Assembly (NCBI GenBank): GCA_013816485.1 | Contig: JACDEI010000014.1 | Location: forward strand, 40,526 to 104,525 | Source of the DNA: Planctomycetota bacterium | Lineage (GTDB): Bacteria > Planctomycetota > UBA11346 | DNA length: 64,000 nt | Direction of reading: 5' to 3' | Part shown: positions 9,951-19,415 of the stretch, piece after piece | How the letters are laid out: every line of letters starts with the position of its first letter | Position numbering within the stretch: position 1 is the stretch's first letter | Position numbers and translations under genes: made by a program | The notes under the pieces: model-generated | The model's database searches: none | The model's input: the letters and a program-made list of their open reading frames with translations, nothing else | What the model was told of the DNA's origin: nothing

Positions 9951-9994
9951 TTTGATTACCTCGTCTCCACCACGCACCGGCACCGCGTGGCCAC

Positions 9995-12900
9995 TCATGG
10001 GGCACGCCAGAGCGAGTCCTTGCCAATCTCTTTCTTCTCGAATTGTGATCCTTGCCAAGAAACTTGGAGAAGAGCGCGGGCAAAGTCGTTCACGTATTCG
10101 ACGCGGATCGGATGTTTTCCGGCTTTCAAGAGCATGTCGCCGTCGTAGGTGATCGTCTCGTTGCCGTTTCCTTGCACGACCTGGCGGTCGCCGATGTACA
10201 GATGGCTTTGAGCGTCGGACCGCACATAGAAGGTGTAAAGCCCATCATGGGGAATGGTGATGTAGCCGGAGAAGCGAAAGCCCGGCTGTTTGTTGGCCGC
10301 GGTCGGGAAGCTGAAGGACTCAGTCGTTCCACTTGAGGTCACCTGCATCTTCGAGAAATCAGGGACTCGGCCTTCAAAATTCCGCTTCGGTTCAAATAGG
10401 TCATAGCGCAAACCGGGGATGGTCGCCTTGGCCGCCACGGGATCAGGTTCACGAAGTTTGGAGTCGTAGGCGCGGAATGTCCAGAGACCCCAGTTAGCCG
10501 GTTGAAGCCGGGCTTCGCCAGGAATGTCGCTGACGATGTTGGTATTGAGATTGTTCCAGTAGAGACGTTGGATCGTCTGTGTGCCGTTGCCTTTCAGGAT
10601 GCCGAAATCACCCAGAAACTTTTCGCCGGGCTTGGGCGAAAAATTAAGCGCCGACAGGGGCACCGAGAACTCGGCGTTGCCGTTGTCCTGGGCCAATTGA
10701 AGCACGCCACTGATGTCATCCACACGATCAAACCAAACCTTTCCGATCGGCGACTCGAACAGCACACGCTCCTTCTCTTGCGTCCCCGGCACGACGGTGC
10801 GATAGAGCACGGCCACCGGTCGGCCTTTTGCCTTCGTCACCAGGAGCCGCAAGTCGCCGGTGACCGGTGCCGTGCGTTTCTGATCGGCGCGGGCATCAGT
10901 CCCGATCATGAGATCAATACAGCCGCCGTTCTTGAACATGAACAGGGGATTGACGGCGTCGTTGTCCAGCAAGCGCGGGTCGCTGGTTTTGAAGGCGGCG
11001 TAGAGCCGGTCGCCGCTCACGGTGACCGCCGCGAATCCGGCGTCGCCGACCTCTTGCCAGCGGGTGCCAGCACTCCAGTCATCGAGTTTGCCGTCCACCG
11101 TGGGACTTTCGTTCAGTATGTTCACGTAGGTGGTAGCCCGATCCTGCTTACGGGCTTTGATTATCCGCGTTTCTGGCAGCGAAGCCACGGCCGCACTGGT
11201 CATCTGTACTTGGCCGAATTCGCGCCGGCGAATAGTCTCAAATCCTGTCAATCGGAAGATCGACGAGTGCTCCTTACCAGCGACCAGGTAGATCTCGCCG
11301 TCTTTCGTCTGAGTAACGGTCGGATGGAAATGCTCATCCTCAAAACTGATATTTTCCATGACCAATCCACGCTTGCCCGCGGGGAAGCGGATGAGCGGTT
11401 TGACCCGCATATCGCCACCAAGTTCCTGGATGAACAGGCCGTCGGCGGTGAAGAGGAACATGTTCCCCTTCTCAGCGTTGACCGCATACCACTGTCCCGC
11501 CTCGCCTGTGGTGGCCGTCACGACGGGGCCGAGCAAGCGGGTGGGATCCACGACATCGCCAGGAAATTGCGGAGGACCACCTCGGCGTTCGGGGTAGCTC
11601 CAGATCCGCTTGTCCTTGTTCCAGGCGGAGAGCAGGCCGACGAGCGAGCTGCCGTCCTTCAGCGGTCTGGAATCGTGACCGTCCTCGCCGTTTCCAACCA
11701 ACTCCAGGGTGGGAGTGAGCTCAAAGCGCGCTTTGGCGAGGTCGTAAATGGGCACGCCGTCGGCTCGGATCAGGGGGGCGGGAACGGTGATGCCCCAAGA
11801 ACCCTGAAGCGACAGGTCGGGGTTGACGTTGAAATCACGATAACCAAAGGTCTTTCGCGTGGCGCCATTCCGGTCAACGAAGGTCTCGTCAAAGACGCGG
11901 TAGGTGAACTCCGTGGGTTGCGGTTGGCCATCGTTGTTCAGATCCGACCAAGCAAGGAACTGTTCGTTCTTCTTGCCGGGAGCCAGTGCCACGATGGCCT
12001 TGTCCGCGGCAACATTGGGCCACCAGCGGTCGCTGCCGACATAGGAGACCGGCCGCGCAATGCGCGTGATCTCATCAAGCAGAAACGTGGCGGTGTAGGT
12101 GTTGCCGCGCAAGCCGCCTTGATAGCCGCCGATCAAATAGGTTCGCCCGCCCACGTGCAGCGGCGTCTCAGGCAGCCAGTTTTCACCCGGCATTTTGGCG
12201 AAGCCTTGGGCATTTTGGCGGCAAACCACCGCGTGAAGGCGTGAGGTGCCTGTAGTCCAATTGAGCTGGAACTCCATGACTCCTTCAAAGGTGGCGTGGA
12301 AGAAACGCGTTTTGTCCAGCGGGTCGATGGTACCGCCACCGCCGTAGTGTGGCGGCCCATAACGAGCGTCCACCAGTTGGCCGGTGGCCGCTTTCCAGAC
12401 GCTGATGCGTTTGGGCAGATGATCCGCTTCAGCGACCCACAGTTGTCCCTTGTCATCAAGGGCCAGGCCTTGTGGCCGGGTCATGCGACGTTCGTCATAA
12501 AGGCCCAATTGTTCTCCGCCTGGATGGCCGATGGTGCGGAGGAGTTTGCCAGCGGGTGACAAAACTTTGACTTGATGGCTCTTGCCCCAATCAGCCACAT
12601 AGAGTTCTTCCCCCGTGGCGCTCATGGCGAGGGTGCGCGGATCTTCCAAGCCCTGGGCGGGAATGACGGTGGCATCCCCCAAAACCGGAGCGGCAGCGGG
12701 ATCTGTGCGGATGATCGTGAACCTATGGATTTTCCCGGCACTCACCACCAGCAGCCGTCCCTGATTGTCAAACAACAGGCCACGCGGTGAAGGCATCGGC
12801 GTTGATCCCAGCACCTTTTTTTCGATGGCGTCCACAAATAGCAGCTTCTCTTCGCTGGGAGCGCTGATGACGGCCAGGCCATCGCGCACGGCGAGCGATA

Positions 12901-13678
12901 GGCCGATGGTCCCTGGCTCCCGCGGCATCGCCACCGCGGGTTGATAGGTGATGATTTCCATGCCGCTGCCGTCGCGCTTGAAGGCGCGCAGCTTGATAGT
13001 TTTTTCCCAAGCCATGAGTCCATAAGCGTAGACATCGTCGCGACCCTTGGCGCCGACATCCCGGGCAAGAGCAATGGCACCATCCCAGCCGAAAACTGAC
13101 GTTCGCTGGTAGGTGGTGCCATCAGTGCCTACCCACACAAACGGCGCACCCGCCTCGGCCACAAGGGCCGAGAGCAAGACCTGTGACGCGCCGCCGCCAT
13201 GCGGTGAGCCGGACCCGGCAGGAAGAAACAGTGCGCTCATGGGCGGTGAGTGGTCCGCCAGCCACCCCCCAGTATGTTCCTTGGTTGGCCAGGACGGATT
13301 ACCGCCGCTGTAAGCGGTGAACTCGTACGTGGCCATGATGCCGTTGTGGCTCAGACCGCGAGCGCGATAGGTTCCCACCGTGGCGCGCTTGCGGATGAGG
13401 TCGCCATCGGCGTTGCGCTTGCCGTCATCAAAGCCATCCCAACTCAGCCGGTTCCGCCCGGCCGGCAACGGCATTTCCGCGACCAGATTACGCACGCGCT
13501 GGCCCGACGAATCCTCGATGACGACCGTCACGACATGGGGCTTGTCTAACTCGATCCAGATCGGGAAGTCCGTGGCGACCGTAGCGGCGGCAACCGTGGT
13601 AGAGAGCGTGGAGCAGATCAGGACTGAAGCGATCGCGAGGCTCAGCCACCAGTATTTATTCGGGTTCATCAGCTGCAT
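9995..13678 (-). CDS. Large secreted propeller protein with CBM9-like and PA14 domains
   Basis: This encodes 1227 residues from ATG 13678; an upstream in-frame start at 13726 exists but precedes the hydrophobic signal (WWLSLAIASVLICSTLSTTV). After the signal, residues about 35-90 resemble a FlgD-type Ig domain (HVVTVVIEDSSGQRVRNLVA). A long propeller region follows, with NHL-like turns such as PQGLALDDKGQLWVAEADH. Near residue 880 (SPTVDGKLDDWSAGTRWQEV) a CBM9/DOMON-like sandwich begins. The last 140 residues are a PA14 domain (YITIPHDGLYTFYVRSDAQS, LYIGDRQVV). Carbohydrate binding at the surface is likely, but no catalytic centre is recognised. It is flanked by direct repeats of the DUF1552 3' end. 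Confidence 0.7.
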   Translation of the reverse strand: MQLMNPNKYWWLSLAIASVLICSTLSTTVAAATVATDFPIWIELDKPHVVTVVIEDSSGQRVRNLVAEMPLPAGRNRLSWDGFDDGKRNADGDLIRKRATVGTYRARGLSHNGIMATYEFTAYSGGNPSWPTKEHTGGWLADHSPPMSALFLPAGSGSPHGGGASQVLLSALVAEAGAPFVWVGTDGTTYQRTSVFGWDGAIALARDVGAKGRDDVYAYGLMAWEKTIKLRAFKRDGSGMEIITYQPAVAMPREPGTIGLSLAVRDGLAVISAPSEEKLLFVDAIEKKVLGSTPMPSPRGLLFDNQGRLLVVSAGKIHRFTIIRTDPAAAPVLGDATVIPAQGLEDPRTLAMSATGEELYVADWGKSHQVKVLSPAGKLLRTIGHPGGEQLGLYDERRMTRPQGLALDDKGQLWVAEADHLPKRISVWKAATGQLVDARYGPPHYGGGGTIDPLDKTRFFHATFEGVMEFQLNWTTGTSRLHAVVCRQNAQGFAKMPGENWLPETPLHVGGRTYLIGGYQGGLRGNTYTATFLLDEITRIARPVSYVGSDRWWPNVAADKAIVALAPGKKNEQFLAWSDLNNDGQPQPTEFTYRVFDETFVDRNGATRKTFGYRDFNVNPDLSLQGSWGITVPAPLIRADGVPIYDLAKARFELTPTLELVGNGEDGHDSRPLKDGSSLVGLLSAWNKDKRIWSYPERRGGPPQFPGDVVDPTRLLGPVVTATTGEAGQWYAVNAEKGNMFLFTADGLFIQELGGDMRVKPLIRFPAGKRGLVMENISFEDEHFHPTVTQTKDGEIYLVAGKEHSSIFRLTGFETIRRREFGQVQMTSAAVASLPETRIIKARKQDRATTYVNILNESPTVDGKLDDWSAGTRWQEVGDAGFAAVTVSGDRLYAAFKTSDPRLLDNDAVNPLFMFKNGGCIDLMIGTDARADQKRTAPVTGDLRLLVTKAKGRPVAVLYRTVVPGTQEKERVLFESPIGKVWFDRVDDISGVLQLAQDNGNAEFSVPLSALNFSPKPGEKFLGDFGILKGNGTQTIQRLYWNNLNTNIVSDIPGEARLQPANWGLWTFRAYDSKLREPDPVAAKATIPGLRYDLFEPKRNFEGRVPDFSKMQVTSSGTTESFSFPTAANKQPGFRFSGYITIPHDGLYTFYVRSDAQSHLYIGDRQVVQGNGNETITYDGDMLLKAGKHPIRVEYVNDFARALLQVSWQGSQFEKKEIGKDSLWRAP

Positions 13679-13801
13679 GGACGTTTCTTTTGTGGTTGGC
13701 TGATCCGGCAGGCAGGCAAGGGACACATCACGAACGACGAGGAGTCACAGGGCATCGTTTTCCCATCAGAATATATTGCACGTTACGCATTCTCGCCGCC
13801 C

Positions 13802-15268
13802 TCACGAGAGGTCTGGCGACAACTTGGTGCCATTGAGTCCAAACTGCTTGGGCACGGTGCAGCCAGCGCGCGCCAGGATGCCCATCAGCAGATCGCCCTG
13901 CGTGCCCTTGGCTTGGCTGAGGTAACGACCGGTACGGATCGTACCGTTACCACGGCCGGCGACGATCGTCGGGCAGTCATCATTGTTGTGATGGCGGCCT
14001 TCACCCATGCCCGAGCCGCACAGGAAGATGCTGTGGTCCAGCAAGCTGCCGCTACCATCCTTGATGTCCTTGGCGCGCTGAATGACGTAGGCCACCTGCT
14101 GCATATAGAGCAACTCAAGCTTCAGACACCCGATCAGCATGGGGTCATCAGCCCTGTTCGGATCATTGTGGGAGAATTGGTGGACATCTTCCTTGATGCC
14201 GAGTTCGCCGCCGCAGTCGCCAAAATTGGAGATCGAGCCGACGCGCGTGACATCGCTCTGGAATCCCAGGATCATAAGATCGGCCATGACCCGGAAACGT
14301 TCACTGAAGACGGCGCCGTCCATGGGCATGGTAACGATGATGGGATCGGAAAAGACGCCGACCTTCTTTTTTCCACCCTGACTGCGTTCCGCCTCCGCTT
14401 GCGCTTGTTGGCGTTCGATGGCGACGATGCGTTTCTCAAGCGACTGAAGGCCATCAAGGTATTCATCAAGGGTACGTTTATCGGCGGTGCTGACGTGCGA
14501 GCGCAGGCTCTTCGCGTGTTCCAGGACTTTGTCGACCATGACCTTGTCGAGGGACGACTCGGCATTGCCATCGGCCGCAGCGGCAGCACTGGCAAATTTT
14601 CCGGTTTCTACTTTTGGTCCAGTTGGTCCGGCTCCGCGTTTCTGTGGCGCTGAACGACGCGACGAGAACAGACGTTCAAGTGCTGCACGTGGATTGGACT
14701 CTGCTTGGATTGCTTGGGTGGCACTGCGGTAGGAGATGGCCGTGTGGTAGGCTTTGGAATAACCATGTTCTTCGATTCCACTGATGCCGTGACCCGCGAG
14801 TCCGAGCTCAAGGGATGGCAGGACGGTGTACTGTCCCAGTTGTTCCGCAGCCACCTGATCTGCGGATATCCCGATATCGACTCCCCCATTGGCCTTTTTG
14901 ACGTGTGCGCACGTCAACCAGCAGGCGGAATCCGCCTTGTGACCGGCCGCGCCATTTTTGTCTTCGCCAAGGTTTTGGCAGGGATTCTTGATCTGCCCGA
15001 TCAAGAGCGTCTCGCTCAGAACCGCGCGCAGGGGTTCGAGCGTCGGCGGCAACGCCATCGCTGGATGGTATGATTTCTCATCCTTCGGCCAGAAACGGCT
15101 GGCAACTGCCCCGTTCTTCCAGTGGACGAACAAGAGACGCGTCGGTTGCTGTGCACTTCCACTCGGAGGATTGGCCGCCCAGGACATGGTCTCCAAGAGC
15201 GGCAGAGCCAAGCTGACGCCGAGCCCCTTCAGGCAGGTGCGACGAGAGAGCATGGGGAATCGTGGCAT
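13802..15268 (-). CDS. DUF1552 family Tat-exported protein
   Basis: This is a 488-residue protein from ATG 15268, with GGAG 8 nt upstream. The N-terminus carries a twin-arginine-like leader (SRRTCLKGLGVSLALPLLE), so export of a folded protein is likely. The sequence LLFVHWKNGAVASRFWP and the C-terminal FLCGSGMGEGRHHNNDDCPT are typical of the DUF1552 family, which is common in planctomycetes and relatives and almost always paired with DUF1592 proteins, as here (16 bp downstream of that gene). The fold is distantly related to sulfatase/DUF1501 proteins. The biochemical function is unestablished. The 3' 90 bp are duplicated at 9861-9950. Confidence 0.85.
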   Translation of the reverse strand: MPRFPMLSRRTCLKGLGVSLALPLLETMSWAANPPSGSAQQPTRLLFVHWKNGAVASRFWPKDEKSYHPAMALPPTLEPLRAVLSETLLIGQIKNPCQNLGEDKNGAAGHKADSACWLTCAHVKKANGGVDIGISADQVAAEQLGQYTVLPSLELGLAGHGISGIEEHGYSKAYHTAISYRSATQAIQAESNPRAALERLFSSRRSAPQKRGAGPTGPKVETGKFASAAAAADGNAESSLDKVMVDKVLEHAKSLRSHVSTADKRTLDEYLDGLQSLEKRIVAIERQQAQAEAERSQGGKKKVGVFSDPIIVTMPMDGAVFSERFRVMADLMILGFQSDVTRVGSISNFGDCGGELGIKEDVHQFSHNDPNRADDPMLIGCLKLELLYMQQVAYVIQRAKDIKDGSGSLLDHSIFLCGSGMGEGRHHNNDDCPTIVAGRGNGTIRTGRYLSQAKGTQGDLLMGILARAGCTVPKQFGLNGTKLSPDLS

Positions 15269-15284
15269 GGTGAACTCCGGGTGA

Positions 15285-17642
15285 TTACTTGATGGTGTGA
15301 CGATGCAAAAACGGGTAGCTGGTGACGATGCGCTGGACCAGCTCATCAAGATGATAGCCGTTCGCGATCACCGCATCTGACAGGTCATCGATGACCACCT
15401 CGTCATAGCCAGACATCTGGCGGCCCATCGCGAACGTCATCATCCGCTTGGTGATGGTTCGAACAAAGGCGTCCTTGCGGCTCATGAGGATGTGCTGCAT
15501 TTCGCTGGGCGATGAGAAACGCTGTTTCCCTGGTAATTCTCCCATGGCATCGACCGACAGACCGAAGTCATCACGGTCGCGCCAGCGACCGATGGCGTCG
15601 AAGTTTTCCAGTCCGAACCCGAGCGGATCCATGACCCGATGGCAACTCGCACACGCCGGATTCTCGCGGTGTAATTCGGTCCGTTGACGTAGCGTCAGCG
15701 CCGCGTTCTTCGCGGTATTTTGGTCGCTCAACTCCGGGACGTCAGCCGGTGGCGGCGCTGGGGTTTCGTCGAGGAGTTGCGCAAGGATGAACTTACCACG
15801 TTTCACCGGACTGGTGCGTGACGGCATGGAGGTCACGGCCAGGACGCCGGGCATGGTGATGACTCCACCGCGATTTTTGTCACTGAGCGTGACTTTCTGC
15901 ATCTTCGGACCCTTGACCTCCGTCATGCCGTAGATCTTCGCCGTCAGCGCGTTGACATAGGCATAATCACTGTCGATCACATCCGTGATGAGGTTCTCTT
16001 GGTCCAACAGGCCGAGAAAGAATGCGATCCCTTCGTCATACATCGCTTGGCGCAGTTCTTTGGTCATCATGGGGTAACGCTTCTCGTCGATCTGCAGATC
16101 CGCGAGTTTGTCCAAGCCCAGCCACGGCATGGCGAAGGCGGTGGCTAGGTGCCGTATCCGCGGATCGCTGAGCATGCGTTTAGTCTGTGCGGACAACACC
16201 TCGGGCTGATGCAGCGTGCGCTCCTGGGCGCAGCGAAATAGTTCCTGATCGGGCATGGTTCCCCACAGGAAATAGGACAAGCGAGTGGCGAGTTCGTAGT
16301 CACCGATCGGGGTAACCGCTTTGTCCTTCTCGCCAGGCAACTCCTCTGAGGTCCGATAGAGGAATTGCGGAGAGATCAGGATCGCTTTGAGCGCCAACTT
16401 GATGGAATCGCTGAACGTCAGGTCCTGAGCATCACCAAGGGCGAAAATGCTCAGCACAAAGGCGAGTTCATCCGCGCGCAGTGGCCGGCGATACGCGCGC
16501 GTGGCAAAGGGCTCCAGAATGCTGCGCGCGGCGTCTGACGGACCGATGCCCTTTCCCGGAACAGCGGTGAACAACCGGCGTTGGACCTCGCTCGGTGCTT
16601 TAGCGGGCGGGCCAAGGATCTCGATGGAATCAACCACCACGCTGCGGTTTTTCGGAGTGGCTGGTTTTCCGGCCGTCGTTTTGGTAGCGGCAGCGACGGT
16701 CTCCACCGCCTTGGGATTGACGTAAAGGACCGACAGTGCCTTGCGACCCGGGTCCAGTTTGGTTTTGAACGTATACGTGGCGCTTTTGGCGAGCACCGCT
16801 TTGACCGTCACCTCGCCGACCACCATGCCGTCGAGACGAATGGCGAGACGGATCGGCTCGCCGCCAGCGGTCTCAGCGCCGGCTTTGAGGCGAAACGTGT
16901 AGGTGCCCTCAGCGGGGAAGTTGGCCTGGGTGATGATATCGGCGGAGGTTGAGAACAGACGCGACGTCCCATCGGGCTTGCCCTTGTCCTCGACGCCGGC
17001 GATCAGCGCGGGTAACTGTCCAGGAATCAGCTGGAGATTCATCTGGTCCGAGACGATGAAGCGATCCAGCACCGCATCGGCTGCCAGCAGGTATTTCTCC
17101 GCCAGCAGTGGCGAGAGCGAATTATCGAACCCCGCGCCAATGCTGTCGGGCGCCAGGTCGGCTCCGGCGTTGACCGCGGCCAACCCCGACACGCCGAAGA
17201 GATCGTTGATGGTGTTGGTGTATTCACTGCGAGCCAAACGACGCATGACCGTGATCCCGGGATCCGGCGTCTGGAGACGACGTAATCCTTTCAGCCACAC
17301 CATCAGTGCCTGGCGCTCGCTGTCGCTGGGCTGCTCCTTAGATTTTTCAGGAGGCATTTCTCCTGAGGCGATTTCGGATCCGACCTTTTGCCACAAGGCG
17401 GAGTGGTTGAGCACCTGATCGATCGTCGCGGCGCTGCTGAGCAACGGCGACAGATTGATGTCGCCCTTGTGCTTCTCGGCGTTGTGGCACTCGCCGCAGT
17501 ACTTGGACAACATCGGCCGGATGGTGCTGACGTAGGTGGCGTTGACGGCGTTGATTGCGTTGCTGCCATCGCGTGACGACGGACTGGAACGCTCGGAGCA
17601 CCAAAGGGCCGACGACATGAGGAATGAGAGCAGCAAGGACAT
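15285..17642 (-). CDS. DUF1587/DUF1592/DUF1588/DUF1585 planctomycete cytochrome-type protein
   Basis: This is a 785-residue protein starting at ATG 17642 (MSLLLSFLMSSALWC), a signal peptide. Close behind it is a PSCyt1-like heme motif CGECH, followed by DUF1587 (RLARSEYTNTINDLFGV), a carbohydrate-binding-like middle, DUF1595 (ATRAYRRPLRADELAFVLSI), DUF1592 (YELATRLSYFLWGTMPD), DUF1588 (RTSPVKRGKFILAQLLDETP with CASCHRVMDPLGFGLENFD) and C-terminal DUF1585. The second CxxCH may bind another heme. It is probably co-transcribed with the DUF1552 gene. These proteins are thought to act in the periplasm of PVC bacteria in polymer turnover or redox reactions, without a defined reaction. Confidence 0.88.
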   Translation of the reverse strand: MSLLLSFLMSSALWCSERSSPSSRDGSNAINAVNATYVSTIRPMLSKYCGECHNAEKHKGDINLSPLLSSAATIDQVLNHSALWQKVGSEIASGEMPPEKSKEQPSDSERQALMVWLKGLRRLQTPDPGITVMRRLARSEYTNTINDLFGVSGLAAVNAGADLAPDSIGAGFDNSLSPLLAEKYLLAADAVLDRFIVSDQMNLQLIPGQLPALIAGVEDKGKPDGTSRLFSTSADIITQANFPAEGTYTFRLKAGAETAGGEPIRLAIRLDGMVVGEVTVKAVLAKSATYTFKTKLDPGRKALSVLYVNPKAVETVAAATKTTAGKPATPKNRSVVVDSIEILGPPAKAPSEVQRRLFTAVPGKGIGPSDAARSILEPFATRAYRRPLRADELAFVLSIFALGDAQDLTFSDSIKLALKAILISPQFLYRTSEELPGEKDKAVTPIGDYELATRLSYFLWGTMPDQELFRCAQERTLHQPEVLSAQTKRMLSDPRIRHLATAFAMPWLGLDKLADLQIDEKRYPMMTKELRQAMYDEGIAFFLGLLDQENLITDVIDSDYAYVNALTAKIYGMTEVKGPKMQKVTLSDKNRGGVITMPGVLAVTSMPSRTSPVKRGKFILAQLLDETPAPPPADVPELSDQNTAKNAALTLRQRTELHRENPACASCHRVMDPLGFGLENFDAIGRWRDRDDFGLSVDAMGELPGKQRFSSPSEMQHILMSRKDAFVRTITKRMMTFAMGRQMSGYDEVVIDDLSDAVIANGYHLDELVQRIVTSYPFLHRHTIK

Positions 17643-18353
17643 GCCGCCGTGGACCAGTGCACGGCAAACGACGTCATCGCTACCAGTGGGCGACGGATAC
17701 CGGTCCGCTGGCAGCGCTGACGGCCTCTGGAGAGAGGTCGCCGACGGGGCTACAGCGACAGTGGATGCCGCCCATGCACGGCCGTCGATTAGGCATGTGA
17801 CACACATGAACATGGCCGACCTCAGGTTCTCCGACGGGTGCGGGCCGCTGCAGGGTTGCAATACGTGATCACTCCCGGCATAGCCGGCTGCGGAACTCGG
17901 TTGCTCATAATACACTCACGTCCCCTGGGATAGACTTCGTTCAGGGATTGATGCTGGCTTGTCGCCGATGATTTCGCCCCTTTCTGTGATCACAATCATG
18001 TAACGGGATCTCAGAACCGTCATGGTCGACAGGTGCCCGACGGTGACGGTGCGCAAACGATTGCACCGCGGCAGGAACGCTTACCACGGAATTACCCAGA
18101 GATTGGCCAGTGGTGATCCGGCTGCCGAGTTGCTGACCATGGGAAGCGGATTGCAACTGCGTCGTCGGTGACGGCGCAAGCGACTGGCCGATCAGTTCCC
18201 CCCCTCGAACAACGAGGAAGTGAATAATAGCGGACGCACGCACATTTCCTCTGATGGCCTCTGGCCAGAGAGTAAACGCTGCCCGCTCTGCGGCCCTCCG
18301 CGAACCTTTGCGGCTCTGCGGCTACCGTGCGCGCGCGGTGATCCGCGCAGAAT
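17643..18353. other. Upstream region of the DUF1592-DUF1552 pair, about 711 bp
   Basis: Only weak open frames occur here and none has family features. The region must contain the promoter for the minus-strand DUF1592 gene. A short palindrome CTCTGGCCAGAG is at 18262-18273. A stretch at 18288-18335 has repeated CTCTGCGG/TTTGCGG words. No RNA gene was recognised. Confidence 0.5.
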
Positions 18354-19415
18354 TCACCGCTGATAAGCGGGCAGAACGTGACGGTTCACACTCAGCGCCA
18401 GCACCGCCATCGAGGTGGTGTAGACCTTGCCGTGGTCGTTCTCGTTGCCGCCGGGCGGCGCATTCCAGCTACCGTCCTGGTTCTGATGCTCGACCAAGAT
18501 CTTCTCCAACCGTTGGCCGTAGGCTTCCCACTGCTCGGGCGCGGCGCGCGCCATGCCGACCGCGTCGTAGTAGGCGCGGTAGAAGAACCAGTTGCCCTGC
18601 CAACTGATCGGATCGCCCTGGATGCGACCGACCACGCGGGCGATCTCCGGGGCCTCGTGTTGGCCACCGACCATCAGACTGAGCAGGGCGAGGCCACGCA
18701 GCGCCGCATGATCCTGGCCACGACTTTCGTAGCCGACCTTGCCGTCCTCGGTGGTCAGGCGTTTGGCGTAGTCGACGGCATTCTTGATCACTTCTTCCGG
18801 TACGGTGATGCCGACCTGCTGGGTCGCGTGCAGGCTCATGAGCTGCCAACCCGACAGGCTCAGATCGCTGCTGCCTTCGTTCGGCTGGTAACGCCAGCCG
18901 CCGCGATGCTGATCGGATTTCTTCACGCGCGCGGCATTGATGGTGACGGCGATGGCGCGTTCCAGGCCGGAACGCAGACGCTCCTCGATGTCCTCGTCAT
19001 GCGTCATGCCGAGCGCTTCGGCCAACATCAGCGCGGTGATGCCATGGCCGTACATGCGGCTGCCGTCCGACTGGCCGAAGTAGCCATTGGCGTCCTGCTG
19101 CGACAGCACGAAGCGCAGGCTGCGCTGCATCCACGCGCCCTGTTCGGGATCGTCCGGTGTGGTGCCGGCGGCAAGGTGCGCCATCACCGCCATGCTGGTC
19201 AGCGCGGTCGGCGTGCGATCGCCCACGCTGCCCGAAGGTTTCTGTTCACTACGAATGAATTCCAGACCGCGACGAATGGCGCGGTCCTTGGGTTGTTCGG
19301 TGGTGAGGATCTTGATGACCTCGGCGTCGGTGAGTTCGACCGCCGATGCGGAGGTGACGACAACGATCAATGAACCAATCAGCAGAGCCCGGAGGCCAAG
19401 GAGATGAGGCATCAT
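18354..19415 (-). CDS. Exported prenyltransferase/squalene-cyclase-fold repeat protein
   Basis: This is a 353-residue protein. The start ATG at 19415 overlaps the TGA of the giant upstream gene (ATGA), so the two are translationally coupled. A signal peptide (HLLGLRALLIGSLIVVVTSASA) is followed by alpha-barrel repeats of the prenyltransferase/squalene oxidase type, such as GLEFIRSEQKPSGSVGD, VLSQQDANGYFGQSD and VEHQNQDGSWNAPPG. PVC genomes often carry such proteins next to MoxR/DUF58/BatA-like genes; they lack evidence of being real terpene cyclases (no DxDD seen). The likely role is structural or protease-inhibitor-like in the cell envelope, which is inference. Confidence 0.8.
   Translation of the reverse strand: MMPHLLGLRALLIGSLIVVVTSASAVELTDAEVIKILTTEQPKDRAIRRGLEFIRSEQKPSGSVGDRTPTALTSMAVMAHLAAGTTPDDPEQGAWMQRSLRFVLSQQDANGYFGQSDGSRMYGHGITALMLAEALGMTHDEDIEERLRSGLERAIAVTINAARVKKSDQHRGGWRYQPNEGSSDLSLSGWQLMSLHATQQVGITVPEEVIKNAVDYAKRLTTEDGKVGYESRGQDHAALRGLALLSLMVGGQHEAPEIARVVGRIQGDPISWQGNWFFYRAYYDAVGMARAAPEQWEAYGQRLEKILVEHQNQDGSWNAPPGGNENDHGKVYTTSMAVLALSVNRHVLPAYQR

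Noticed and set aside
17941..18243. 100-residue minus-strand frame upstream of the DUF1592 gene
   Set aside because: No ribosome site, no conserved motif, and noncoding-like composition.
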